Assembly (NCBI GenBank): GCA_946699065.1
Contig: CAMPDV010000096.1
Coordinates: forward strand, 434,001-498,000
Length of the DNA stretch: 64,000 bases
Source of the DNA: Loxodes magnus
Lineage: Eukaryota > Ciliophora > Karyorelictea > Loxodida > Loxodidae
Direction of reading: 5' to 3'
A program made the position numbers and the translations under genes. The notes under the pieces are model-generated. The model ran no database searches, was not told the DNA's origin, and saw only the letters and a program-made list of their open reading frames with translations. Below, one piece after another: positions 47,751-59,808 of the stretch (the first letter of the stretch is position 1; every line of letters begins with the position of its first letter).

Positions 47751-50394
47751 TTAAAGCTTCATATTCGAATCGGTCGAATTCCTTCTAGACATATTTCTGC
47801 TAACTACCTATTATAAATAATCTTACATTTAAAAATTTAGGGACTCTTTGCTTTGCTTCATGTTCTTTGTTTTGCTACTTAACTCCTTTCTTTATGATAT
47901 CAGAAAATTAATCATTCATAGTTCTTTTATTAAGTTAGGGAGTGTGATAAATTAGTTTTGGAGTGAGTAAAGGAGAAGGAATGGCATCATATTTTAACTT
48001 AGCAGCTGTGTTCATAGATAGAGGAGATCTATCATTGTTTTCATATGTTAAATTCACATTTTGACTACTTTGTCTACAATGGGATACTTATTGGAAATAA
48101 GTAAGCCTTTACTTCTAATCTTCAGGAAAAGAATTTTATATTTTTCTTGGTATTTTGCTAAGTTATAATGACATTGTTAAATTTTTATAGTTTTACTTCT
48201 CTTTTCTTTCCTATTATTCTTAAGTTTTGTCATTACTCAAACCAAAAGGATTAGCATTAATCTTTGAAGGCTATTATTATTATTGTTCAATTTAATCTAT
48301 TTAAGCATTGCTTTTTCCATTCTAATTTTCTTATTTCTTATTTTTTTTATCGCCATTAGGAATTATTTTAACCCGCATGCTTTTATTTAAATTATTTACC
48401 TCTTTTTCATTGCTGATTTCATTTAACTAATGCTTTTTTCTTTATTTTGATTATTATTCTTCTAATTATTTTTTTAGAGTAAAATCTAGTCCTAATCCAT
48501 TTTTCTCATTTATAGAAATTCTTCATTATTTTTAATCTCCTAAATCTATAGATTTTTTAGGTTTTTATTCTATCATTTGAGACTAAGAGTTTTATATACT
48601 GCTTACAGAGCATTAAGTTTAAATCTCTGACATTTTTGATTAGATCTATGATTGATCATTTTAATTCTTCTTCACACATTTAGCTAAGCTTGATTTCTTA
48701 ACTGGTAAAGGAGATAATCCCCTTGGATTATTTATGTGCTTTAATTTAACTGGAGATGAAGCAATAGATGATGCTATAGATGGTTTCTTGTACCTTGTAA
48801 CTTCTTTAGATTACTCACTACCTTCTATACTACTTTTTAAACTTCCACAATCGGAATTTTTTTGGTTTCTTCTATTCATAAAGAAAAAGTCACCTAAGTC
48901 TTTTTACTTTTGAGAAATGTTTAATTAATTTGAGGATCTCTTGCTATTAAAGGATTCTTTATAGCTGTCTTTTGCCTCATTCTTTTTACCTTCAGAACTG
49001 CAGTTTAAAGTTAAATTTTTTGGATGCTAAGATCTTCCAATCACTGGTAACGATAATTAAGCTTCTTCTAAATCATTTTAATTTTGTTTTTTTTTCCTCT
49101 AAAAGCTATCTAAACTCTTTTCTTTGTGCTTTGTTGATGATTTCCTACTTCTAACCTCTCTTTAATCTTTCTATACATAAGATTAATTGGCAAATGAATT
49201 TTCATTTTCAGAATCATCCATTTGCTTACTCTTACTTTCCTTCTTGTGTTACCTTATGATTTCTAGTTTATTTAAAGAGTTGCTATGCATTGTTTTGTTT
49301 AGCTTAGTAGGATTTGAGATACTTAGTTCAGAGGCTTACTTTGACATGATTGTCATTTTTCTCTAAAATGAAGGAAATTTCGTGACAGATTTCTCTGAAC
49401 TAGCTTCATTCTCATCAAAAGTGTTCTAGGTAGCTAAATTTTCATGTCCATTTAGCTTTTGCTAATTTAATTGATAAAGTTAAATCTTTTTGCTGAACAT
49501 CAAGTTAGTCGTTCAGTCTTTTATATTTATTAGATAGATCTTTTTATTCTCTCCTATTAGAAAGTTAGCCTTCAGGTGCTTTATTTCTTTCTGGTTATCA
49601 AAAAGAATTCGACTAAAAGATTTGACAAAGAATTTAAGATAAATGTCTATTTCTTAATACCCGACTAATTAGCTCTGATTATAATCTTATTCCATTGCAA
49701 ATCGACTAGGAATGGTATATTCATTTTTAACTTAATCCTACTAGGCAAGTTTAAAAATAGCTCGTTTAGTTTTATCTTCTTGAATGCATTAAAGTATTTG
49801 GTTGAGCGTCTGCATTCTTTCTGCGCTTTCTTCTTAATGCTGCCTATTTTTCCTCTATATAAAAATTTTATCTATTTCAATCTCTTCTTCGCTATCCTTT
49901 ATTCTAGTCTGAAACCTTGTTCTTAGCAAAGAAGTCACTTTTTTTCTAGGTTTTACGAATTTCTAGAAGACACAAGGTATAGCTTGAAGTTTACAATAAT
50001 CTCAAGCATTTAAGGCGTTCTCTCAGCTCATAAAGGGTCAGCAAATATCAGTACTTTATGATTAAATAGCAATCTTCAAAATAACAGCAGGTCATGGTCT
50101 ATTTTTCAATTCATATTTCTTGAAAAGGCCTCTAATCTCAGACTCTGTAATGCTTTTAATTATTAGTTAGTCATCAGGATTGGAATAAAAAGACAAGGGT
50201 TATTTAATATCAATTCCAAATGTAAAAGTACGAGGAATTTTAATTTAAATGTAATCCTAAGTTAGCTTTTTTAGGTATATCTAGTAAAGCAGCGTAAAAA
50301 AACTGAGCTCTGTGTATTTAGATAATTCAATTTACTTTTTTTCGATTTGAAAGAGAACATCGCTTTGCTTTAATTTAGAACATCCACAACCCAT
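47751..50394 (-). CDS. Large N-acylated MGC protein of unknown function
   Basis: 874 residues, start MGCGCSKLKQSDVLFQIEKK, a strong myristoylation/palmitoylation signal. The first 190 residues look folded: YTELSFFTLLYQIYLKKL, then ITESEIRGLFKKYELKNRPW, where TGA encodes four Trp within about 40 residues (NRPW, CWPFMSW, LNAWDY). The remainder is charged and disordered-like, with basic blocks (RQHKKESKSKQ), a TM-free Gln-rich part and Ser/Thr-Pro sites (SPLSMN, SPLLTPKLIYHTP). A 19-nt intron (47808-47826) precedes a short tail VVSRNMSRRNSTDSNMKL ending in TAA (47753-47751); RRNSTDS resembles a basophilic kinase site. It is probably peripheral to the plasma membrane or cortex. No known family. 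Confidence 0.8.
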
Positions 50395-53300
50395 TTATTA
50401 TTTAAAACTAAAATCAATTGACTTATTTATTAATATAACTCATAGTCCTCCAATTTTCAATTTCACGTGAAATTTTTTAAAAGCTTTATTGGTTAAGTAA
50501 TATACAAAAAGATCATTTAAAGAAAGGAAAAGCCTGCTCAATAATGTTATTGCTTATCCCACAATTTATCTAAGGCTAACTGAAAGAACATTGTAACTAA
50601 ATAGGTTGATGCTAAAAAAGGAAATTGATAAAGACATTCAGTAGAGGAAAGCAAGGATATGCATATTAGAAAGATTTTGAATCTATATTTTCAATGATCC
50701 TAAAATGTGGCTTATATATAATATAAAAAGTAATAATGAAAGTAATAAAAATTAGTTAGTTTCTTAAATATTTATTTTAAAATGCTGCTATTATAAAATT
50801 ATTGCTTTAATCTATTATTATTAAAATTTCAATATATACTAGATAATTTCAATTCAAGTCTCATTTATTACTCCTTATATTTCCTACTTATGAACATTAA
50901 ATTCATCCCTTTTTAATAATATAATAGTGCTTATGATGAATCATTAGTTCAAACTTCTTAGATTCTTACCTAAAATTATTGATTTACTAATTTAATGAAA
51001 TAATGCATATAATTAAAATAAATATCACTTATGTAGAAATAAATTAGCTAGTTGCAACATCTTCTTACTTTATAGAGGGTTTTTGCTAGTAAAGCTTATA
51101 TAGAAATGGGCATAACTTAGATTAATACAAAGATAAAGTAGTAATTAATAATTTAAGAAAAAAAGGTATATTATACATGCTTAATACTAAGAATATAGCT
51201 GAAGGCTTTATATTTCTTTTTAAAATATCATTTATCATTCTAGCTTTTAATCCTTTCTAATTTTCTATAGTGTCATTAACTATATACATTTCTATAGGGT
51301 AATTTATATAGTCTTTATGCCTTCCTTATCTTTAATTGAGGTATATCAATATTATTATATGCATTTGTAAATTAGGCATTGGAGATACTCTACTTAATGA
51401 TAAAATACAATATAAAATAAGGTTTTATGTGCTTATTTATATGAAATAAGATTATCACTTAATAGCATTTCCTTATAGATAAAATAAGTCTTTAGTTGTA
51501 AGTTATAAATAACCCTCTATTCTATGTACATTTACCTCTCTATCTATTGTACAGCTATTGGTTAATTTATATTATTAGACTATAAGATTTATTAATGTAA
51601 AAGGAACAAATAAAAGGTAATGTTACCATCTAATTTTTAAGGGCTACTTTATTAGATATGAGCTTGAATATTCCTTTGCAGTCGCTGTTAAAGGTAAAAG
51701 GAGAGGTTAAAATGTAATTGATAGTAGGATACTGATAGTATTTGAATTAATAAAATACTTAATTCTTTGTATATTAAGAGACTTTAATTTAATTTAGTTC
51801 AGTATTAAATAAGCAAGAAATAAGCTTCCTTTATCATTTTAAGAAAACTAATAAAGTCTGATAAATTAAAATACATAAGAATGCTAAGCTATTGCTATAG
51901 TTAAGCTCTTTAAGATCAATATAATCATTTAAAGAGACAGAGAATAATTATTAGATTTGCAGTTTAAATTAGCTAAGTTACTATTTTCTTAAAGATCTTA
52001 GGAAATAAATAATAGGACTTTCTCAATTTAAATGACTTAAGCTAAATCTAATTATCAGTCTTTTACTTGCTAGTATTGAAACAAATTATAAATTTATAGT
52101 ATCTGTCTATGAAGCAATTCACTATAATATCTATCATCTTATCTACAGTATCTTAGATATTAACTATTTAGAAGATAAATTCACTTAACTAACTATAACC
52201 TTAAATAGAGCTATTAAGCTAAAAATAATACCATAAAGGAAAATTTTAATCCAATAATTTTATATGTAGCATATATATAAATTAAGGACAGCCTAAAATT
52301 TTAAAATAAAGGTAACTTATATAGATTTTTGCTTTATCAAGATTTTTAGAATCCAGATATTGGAAAATGATATGATAATCTTTAGTATATGCATTAACTT
52401 ACAGATATATCTTTAAATTATTTTAATAGCTTATTTTTTCATTTGCTTTTGAGATTAAAAAAGTTTAATTTACTTTTCTAAGAATAAAGTGGAATATCTT
52501 TTAGAGCATAAATTTTAATTCAACAAATAAATAAGTCCAAAATTTTGCAACTTAGTCCTTTAGCATAATTATAGTAGATAAGCTAAAAATTATTTTAGAT
52601 TAGAATAACAGATATAGTTGGAAAGTAACAGATAAATTGAATATAATCCTTTTGAAGGTAGTTTAGCTTCTATTTGTTATAAGTTTTTCTAATACCTCCT
52701 TTTATTAAATTTAATTGTTTTAACTATTTTCTTTATTTGTGTAACTTCCTTATGAAAATTCCTCCTCTATCATTTTAACTTCTTAAACTAATTATCCCTT
52801 AATCTGGTATATGAGCAAGAAATAATACTAACCTCGTTTTTGATTTATACTGTTTATTTTAATTATCTTCTTAACATGATATTCTTTAAAATTCCTAAAG
52901 GCTCAAACTAAAAAAAGCCTCATCTTTCTCTATTCTCTTTCCAATAAACTTACGATATAATTTTCTTAATGAAACGTAGTTCATTTGAATAATAATTTGT
53001 ATTATCTAATATTAATACAAAGTAAGCAAAGTCTTATTTTCTTCTTTATTAGTTTTGCTAAATTCACTAAATCAAATTAAATAACTAATGCTTATTTAAT
53101 AGTGAGACTAATATATTCACTCGTAGGATATAAATTTCTAGTTTCTTATTAATTTTCATATTTAGTTAGAGCAACCATCTGCATATACCAAGCAAATGAT
53201 TGGTTTATAGTAGTTATTGTATAGATATAATAAATGAATATTGATATGGTACTTAAATGTAAATAATTTATGCTAGTTTAATTATTTTCTTGTGCTTCTT

Positions 53301-55031
53301 TATCTTATTATCTTTATGAGGATAAATTTACCTTTACATTCTAAAATACGTAATTTCTTTATAAAGCCAGAAATTTGCCTCTTTTTCATTTACCAATTTC
53401 GTCGAATTGAAATCAAATTCTCTTTCTAATCAACTAAATTACCTCTTCAATTTGAAGCGAAGAATTATAATTATTTTAAATATTTAATCTTATGGTTTTA
53501 TAGAAAAGTTACTTTGGACTAAATTTAGAGTATAATATTTGAAAACTCTAAAAGAACTGAAAGAAAGAAGGGACAATTTAGTTTACCATGAAAATAAAAG
53601 CATACACTATTAATTTTATCTGCTTCATATATTTAAACTAATATAAGATTTACTATTAGCAGACACTTTATTCACTTTGAGTTCTAAAACTTCTATAATA
53701 AAGTATCATATTTAATATATCATCATCACTCTTTATTATCTTAATTAAAGATTACAGGCAAGCTTGCCTTATTATTATCAATTCATTTAAATCAACTTAA
53801 TAGTTATTTATTTCTTCATCTTTGCTTATTTATTTAGTATGATGTTATTTTACCAATTCTGTAAAGAAAGCCAGTCTATGGATAGTTAAAAAAGTAAGTA
53901 ATTACAAGTAGAAATAATGCAGATAATTTCTAGATTAGTTATGCTTATAAGATCAAATAGTTATTATTAACTATAATTGCTTTAACTTCTTTATTTAACT
54001 TTAGCGGCATGCTCATTGCTTTTTCCAGAGAAAAGTATCAAAGTGTCTTTAAAATTAAGCCTCACTTATTGGTACTGCAAATTAATGAAACTGAATCAAT
54101 CACATTCTTATTAATATCTTAGTCTGCTATTATGATTATAACTGACGATACATTTAGAATGATTAAAAATTAAAGGGAAACACTTAAGTATTAAAAATAT
54201 TATCTATTTAAGTATTATAATTAAGATATTCTTAATAATACTAATAAAAAATCTGCTAACTATATAAAGATAGAGATACTAAGAAGATTCATTTATTTAT
54301 TTCTAAGATTCACGAAATTGAAAACGAATAGATTTTGATTTGTTATAACTATAAACTGTTTCTTCATTAGAAAATTATAGGTTTTTATTTATCAAAAAGT
54401 ATCTAAGAATAGTTAAATATAATTTATCAACTTAGTTAACTCTTCTCACATCAAATTAGAACAGCACTTTTATTTAATGCATTGATATTGCATTAAAATA
54501 ATTCAATTTAGTCTTTAAATTAATTTAGAAGACTTACTATAGCTGTAAGGTTAAACATATCTAAAAGATTGTCTAATAAATTGTTTTATCTTTAAAACTT
54601 AAAGCTAGCATTTTCTATCTATACAAGGCTATAGCCAGATTATTTTACTTTTAACAAACAATGAAAAAATGCGAAGGGCATAAGACTTTGATTTATGAGG
54701 CATCTTTGACTATTAAATTATGATATCTAACATATTTTTAAAGTGCTTAAATATAAATTTTCTGAATTGAGTATTATATACTTAGATCCCTTAAAGAGAT
54801 GGAATATAAATATCTTTTCACTACTAATATAATATATATGAAGATAAATGCCTAACTATTATTAGCTCTAGAACCATTTTAAATTTTACCTTTTTGAATT
54901 AGTTAGCTCGAAGGCTAATTTGATTTACCATAATATATGTGATTAATATAAGATTTTCAAATTTTAACAAGCTTTACAGTTTACTGGAAGGTAAGTATTT
55001 TAGTAGGCGAATCTCACGTAAATAATAAAAA
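50395..55031. other. Longest gene-poor stretch (4.6 kb)
   Basis: Extremely AT-rich, no tRNA or repeat recognised. At about 51650-52300 two different plus-strand frames are both open and both read as plausible peptides, which shows that openness alone is not evidence in this code. I therefore call nothing here. Confidence 0.5.
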
Positions 55032-55385
55032 ATGAAAGGGGAAGAAAACAATATTTTTGATGGTATGCCAAGTATGCTTGGAAAAAAGAGGCTAGAGTTC
55101 TCATAAGAATGGCCAACTAATATTAATTTGCCAAGTCCTTTTATCGTTAAGAGTACTAAGACTAGCATCCCATAAAGAGAGGTTAAACTTGTAACATAAT
55201 GCCCTCATTAAAACAAAAAGCACTATGCTAAAAATATGTGCAAGAACTGCTACATTAAATTAGGAAGAATCAAGCCTGCCTGAATGTGTTAGCACAAAGA
55301 CAAAGCGCATTATGCAAAAGGTTAATGCTAACTCTGCTATCTTTCAGTCTATAACAAAATTAAAAAAGAGAAATATTAACTTTGA
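55032..55385 (+). CDS. Small Cys-rich protein with tandem C..CY motif
   Basis: 115-117 residues, start MKGEENNIFDGMPSMLGKKR. The C-terminal half has two matching cysteine/histidine units: CPHQNKKHYAKNMCKNCY...GR, then CQHKDKAHYAKGQCQLCYLS. The shared pattern is C-x-H, a lysine, HYAK, a Cys, two residues and CY, which should bind zinc. TGA encodes the Trp just before the second unit (KPAWMC). A domain of this appearance occurs in proteins of other alveolates and stramenopiles as I remember them, with no known function. Ends TAA (55377-55379) or TGA (55383-55385). The gene stands alone in a gene-poor region; no intron is needed. Confidence 0.72.
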
Positions 55386-56663
55386 AGTTAATAAGTATAA
55401 TAAAAACTTTTAATCTTTCAGTTTTTTTATCATTTTTTATCTATCAAGGTTTAGTTTCGTGTCTATAGCCATCATTTATTCTAACTAAACTTGCAAATGC
55501 AATAAAGCAAATAATAGACATACCAACTAAATTATAATTATGTTTAACTATACGCCTTAACTTTCTTTTAATTTTGGTAAATCTTATTCATAGTCACAGT
55601 AACTTGTAATTTAAAATTAGCTTTATGCGTTTGAAAATTTGGTTACCATATTCTTATTTAATAGTTAAACAAATTATTAAACTCTTTGAGTAGCAGAAAT
55701 ATTATCTTAGTAAACCAATTAAAAAACGTAAATAGAGATATGCATATCATTATTACATTAAACACTAAGAAACCGTTTTTGTTATCCTTATACATATATA
55801 TTTTTAGTATAGTCCAATTATAAAACTTTCAATATTAAATCTTTTTTATTTTATCTTAATATAAATTATAAGATAGATACTATTATTCTAGTCTAAATCA
55901 ATCTAAGTCTGTTTTATAGAAAGTAAACAAAAATTGAGATGTTAAATTATGTTCTTTGAGTCTAATTAAGTTTTTAAGTTAATGGATAAAAATGAAAAGA
56001 AACAATTTTATCAACATATATTAGTGACCGTTTTATTAACTAGAAACTTAACTGATAAAGTTAGATAATAAAATCTTATAAATTTGCCATTTTAAATAGA
56101 GTAGCGTTTTAAACTATTAGCCTTTAATCTTAAATATTTAGATGGTTATAGATTACAAATTAATAAGTCAAACTTAAGTTTGAAAAGGAAATAAATAATG
56201 ATAGCAATTTATAATAAAGTCTCTTTTTTCTTTCTTTGGTTTCAATAAAATGTTTAATTACCTGGAAAGAGATAATTCTTTCTAGATCCTCTAAACATCT
56301 TATTATGCTGGAAGTTTTTTAATCATTTTCTGGAATTAAGAATTATTCAAATAGCTTCATTTAAATTTTGCTTATTTTGATTGTATTTGAAGAAGTTAGT
56401 TTGTTTAAAGGTTAGTTTAATATATTTTCTATGATAAGGGATTTTGAATTTTAATTTGAGATGTTAAAAGATAAAAAGAGATGGAATAGTAAAGAAGTGC
56501 TATTCTTTAAAAAGTTAATTGGAAGAAGTTGTGCATGTAATAGAATTAATCTATGTGTAGTTTTGAATTATAATTAAGACTAAAATTAAGTTAAGCAATT
56601 AGTATTTTAATTTAGTAATTGAGATTAAAGAGAAAAGATAAAAATATTGTATATTGTTTAAGA
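55386..56663. other. Intergenic gap between converging genes
   Basis: AT-rich 3' flanks; no gene, RNA or repeat seen. Confidence 0.5.
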
Positions 56664-57566
56664 TCAACATCCTGGTGGGTAATACTGTTGAGGAGGGTAT
56701 TGTTGGGGTGGATATTATTAATATCCGGCTTGTGGTGGATATCCTGGAGCAGGTGCTGTTTAGCCTGGAGGATATGCGGGTGGATATTATTATTAAGGAT
56801 AGCCAGTTGGTTGCTATCCATAACCAGCTGGAGGTGGTGCATAACCAGTTGGTGGTGGTGCATAACCAGTTGGTTGCTGTCCATAACCAGTTGGAGGTGG
56901 TGCATAACCAGTTGGTTGCTGTCCATAACCAGTTGGAGGTGGTGCATAACCAGTTGGAGGAGCATAGCCAGTTGGAGGAGCATAACCAGTTGGAGGTGCA
57001 TAGCCAGTTGGTGGATATCCAGCGGGTGGGTATCCAGCAGGCGGATATCCAGCAGGTGGATATCCAGCAGGTGGATATCCAGCAGGTGGATATCCAGCGG
57101 GTGCTTGCTATCCAATTACTACAGTTAGAGGAGCTCCTTATCCTGTTGTTTATCCTGTTGGTGCTTTGCTCTAATAGCCACCATCTGGCATAAATTTCAT
57201 TATAATTCTTACTTATCCTGCGCTCTTTCCTTTATAAGTAACTGGGAACCATTCTTCATGTGTTGAATTCTATAAAACCGTTGATAGAGGAATTTATCCT
57301 TCTGCAATAGGATCATCAGCTGTTGCTTCATCCTTATCATAAAGATTAACTTGTAAATAGTCTTCGCATGTTCTTCTGAAGCTGAGTTAATCTGACCATT
57401 ATGGAAATTTGCCACCAGAATGATGTACACCTGTTCTCTATCTTTGAGCACCACAAGAAACAATACAATAAGGATCCATTCTTCCAAAAGTATCTGTATC
57501 TCGAGTTAATTTAGCTGCCACTGGAGAGACTTACAATTATCCAGGCCTATTCCAAGCTGCTTACAT
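56664..57566 (-). CDS. C2-domain protein with GYPP repeat tail
   Basis: 300 residues. A single C2 domain (about residues 8-125): [29 protein letters not shown], then [34 protein letters not shown] and [18 protein letters not shown]. The Asp residues in [12 protein letters not shown] and [10 protein letters not shown] are the calcium ligands of the family. After position 150 come repeats: PPAGY in 15-nt units, then PTGYAPP and PTGYGQQ units, ending QQYYPPGC and TGA. C2 domains bind phospholipids, often with calcium; Gly-Tyr-Pro-Pro tails occur in annexin XI, synexin and penta-EF proteins and favour self-association. No intron. Start at ATG 57566. Confidence 0.9.
56800..57110. repeat. Tandem repeats encoding GYPP/PTGY units
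   Basis: The plus strand shows 15-nt units of the ggatatccagcaggt type and longer units built on cataaccagttggaggtggt, matching the protein repeats of the C2 gene. Unit sequence lacks stops in most frames on both strands, which creates long spurious ORFs over the gene. Confidence 0.9.
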
Positions 57567-58138
57567 ATTTATTATAAATATCTCATTCAAAAATAAAAGA
57601 CTTTTTTAATTTATTTCATAAATAGCTTATTTTACTTATTACACATTACTTAAAATATCTCTACCCTATAATAAGAAATAAATCTATTAATCAGAAAATA
57701 TCCAAAAATAATATATTCTTATAAATTACTTTCCTTATTATTTATATCATTAAGTTTTCTTCTAACTAGCAAGAACACTTTTGTATTATCACTTATTTTA
57801 TTTATAAGCAACTGCTCACTTTTTTATTAGATATTTAGTTAGGCGTAGCTGAAGTAAATGTATTTTTCATAGTTGTATTTCTAAATTAAGCTAGAGTAAT
57901 TATTATTTTCAAATTACCGCTTAGTATTGAAATAATATTTTACTTGTTCTTATATCTAATTATATGTTATTACTATTTAAAGAGATCTGTATAGAGTAAC
58001 TAAGAGAACACAAAGTACATTAATTTAATCATTTGTGACTAATCTATAATCATATGCTTTGTCTTTTGTTATTCTCAACTTGTTTACTTTAAATGTCTTT
58101 ACTTATACTTAATTCTATTATTAAGTGTCTAATTAAAA
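57567..58138. other. Divergent promoter region
   Basis: Between the C2 gene (minus) and the next plus-strand gene. AT-rich; nothing recognised beyond position. Confidence 0.5.
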
Positions 58139-58891
58139 ATGCAATAGAAGCAAATTCCTTTAACTACTTTCCGATAGACTGCTTCTCAGATTCTAAGTCC
58201 ATACACAATTTCTCTCTAAGCTCATCCTAAGTAAATAAGCTTTTTGCAGGATAGTATTAAAGTATAAACATAAAAATTGAATGATGAGCTTTAAAAATTT
58301 AGAGTGATGAAATCTCCTTCAGCTAAAGACTATTATGATAGAGTAAAGAATATTAGTTATAAAGGTTAGAAAGAATTGGAGGAAGATCTAGATATCAAGA
58401 AAAATGAAAATGCGTTTCAAAAACCCTAATGGCCTAATCATTTTAACTCTAATTACGATGAGAACTTAATAAAGAAACAGGAAGAAGCGAAAAACAAGTT
58501 TTCCACATAAATTCCTATAACTTTGAACTCTTACAAAACTTATGAAGTAAAGCAATAGAAGAAATACATATGATAAGATCCTTCTTAATAAAAGCAATCA
58601 GTGTTTCCTAGTTGACTAAATGATCCTATCTTATAATAAACTCAAATAAACAGTAGTGTCTCTAACTAGAACTCAACTAGAGAAAATCTTACTCCTTATT
58701 CTGTTTACGATAATTTATATGGAGAAACTCATAAGTAGAAACCAATTCCTCTTGTAGTTAAAAACGAAGATTTTAGAAAGAAGTTTGAATACTAAAAATT
58801 CAATTTGAATAAGCAAATCAAGAAGAGGAAGAAAATGCTCAAAAACATCAGCGAAGGCTTGCCAACTGTTGTAGATATAAACGAGTTATGA
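58139..58891 (+). CDS. Hypothetical protein, basic and Gln-rich
   Basis: 250 residues, start MQQKQIPLTTFRQTASQIL, end TVVDINEL-TGA. The sequence is charged and mostly polar with recurring Tyr-Asp motifs (SAKDYYDRVKNISYKG, TPYSVYDNLYGE) and a basic C-terminal helix (KFNLNKQIKKRKKMLKN). No signal peptide, membrane segment or known domain. Two TGA-encoded tryptophans (KKYIWQDPS and FPSWLNDP) and many TAA/TAG glutamines. No introns. The YDxLY-type motif resembles the spacer in the CTFxP protein at 21772 but is too short to claim kinship. Function unknown. Confidence 0.75.
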
Positions 58892-59808
58892 GTTAATAGC
58901 ATAATTAAACTAGCTTATTTAGTTCATTTTATACTCTATCATTTCAAACTACCTATACTGTCAAGTTAATCAACTACTACTTGCTTTAAATAGGTTCTAT
59001 TTTTATATCTTAACTATTCATCTTTTTTCTCTAAAGTATTGCGAATGTTATTTCATAACCATAGATATTTAGCAATGCTAGTTTATTGCAGATAAATTGT
59101 ATATAAAAAGGTGCTGATAATAGTAAAAAAGGGAAATTCAAACTGCAAAGCAAAATAAATTTAAGAGTAACATATACTAATGAAATCTTAATTTGGTTAT
59201 TCAAATAAACTTTATTAAACAAAAATGATTTAGAAGTTAAGATTGTTCTACTACCTCTAAAAAGAACTCTTTTATAACTAGAGTAATTAAAATTACTAAA
59301 AGCTATGCTTGTATTTTCAAGATTAAGCTGTTAAATTTATAAATAAGTGATTGAATTTACGTAAGGATGAATACCCTTTTATTAAATATAATACTCTCAA
59401 AAAATAACAAAGGAGAAGTTATCTTATAAGAAAGGATATGCTATCAGAATAAATTATTTAAATGAATGATATATTTATAAATATATTCAGTTAGACTTGC
59501 AAATGCAATTTAAATAGCACTTAAAAACTGAAAGCGGGTTACTGTTTCTTTTCACTACATTGAAAATAAAGCGCTTTCATCACTAAACCTCATGAATAAT
59601 TAATTATCTATCAAGCTATATATTCTCTTTTCTAAAGAAGCTGCTAATTTTTATCTCAATAGTTGTGTTTGGACTTATCTAAAAGATAAGGAAAAGGTTT
59701 GATTTTGAAATAAGATAAAGTTCTGATGTTTGTAAATATCTTCAGTTGAAAAATCTTTCTTTCATACTTAATTTGAAATATATAAGATTTGATAATTCAA
59801 AATTTAAA
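58892..59808. other. AT-rich intergenic DNA
   Basis: An open stretch from ATG 59225 to TAA 59452 reads as a basic 75-residue peptide (QKLRLFYYLQKELFY; NLRKDEYPFIKYN) but cannot be separated from chance. No RNA or repeat seen. Confidence 0.4.

Noticed and set aside
51655-52300. Open plus-strand frames resembling a protein
   Set aside because: Two different frames over the same DNA both look plausible, so at most one could be coding, and neither has a domain or start/stop structure.
56612-57193. Three overlapping standard-code ORFs of 167-179 residues on both strands
   Set aside because: They are shadows of the GYPP-repeat part of the C2 gene. The repeat unit lacks stops in several frames; only the minus frame joined to the C2 domain makes a recognisable protein.
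59225-59452. 75-residue basic ORF with an LYR-like look
   Set aside because: Too short, no clear LYR motif, and similar open stretches occur by chance in this code.
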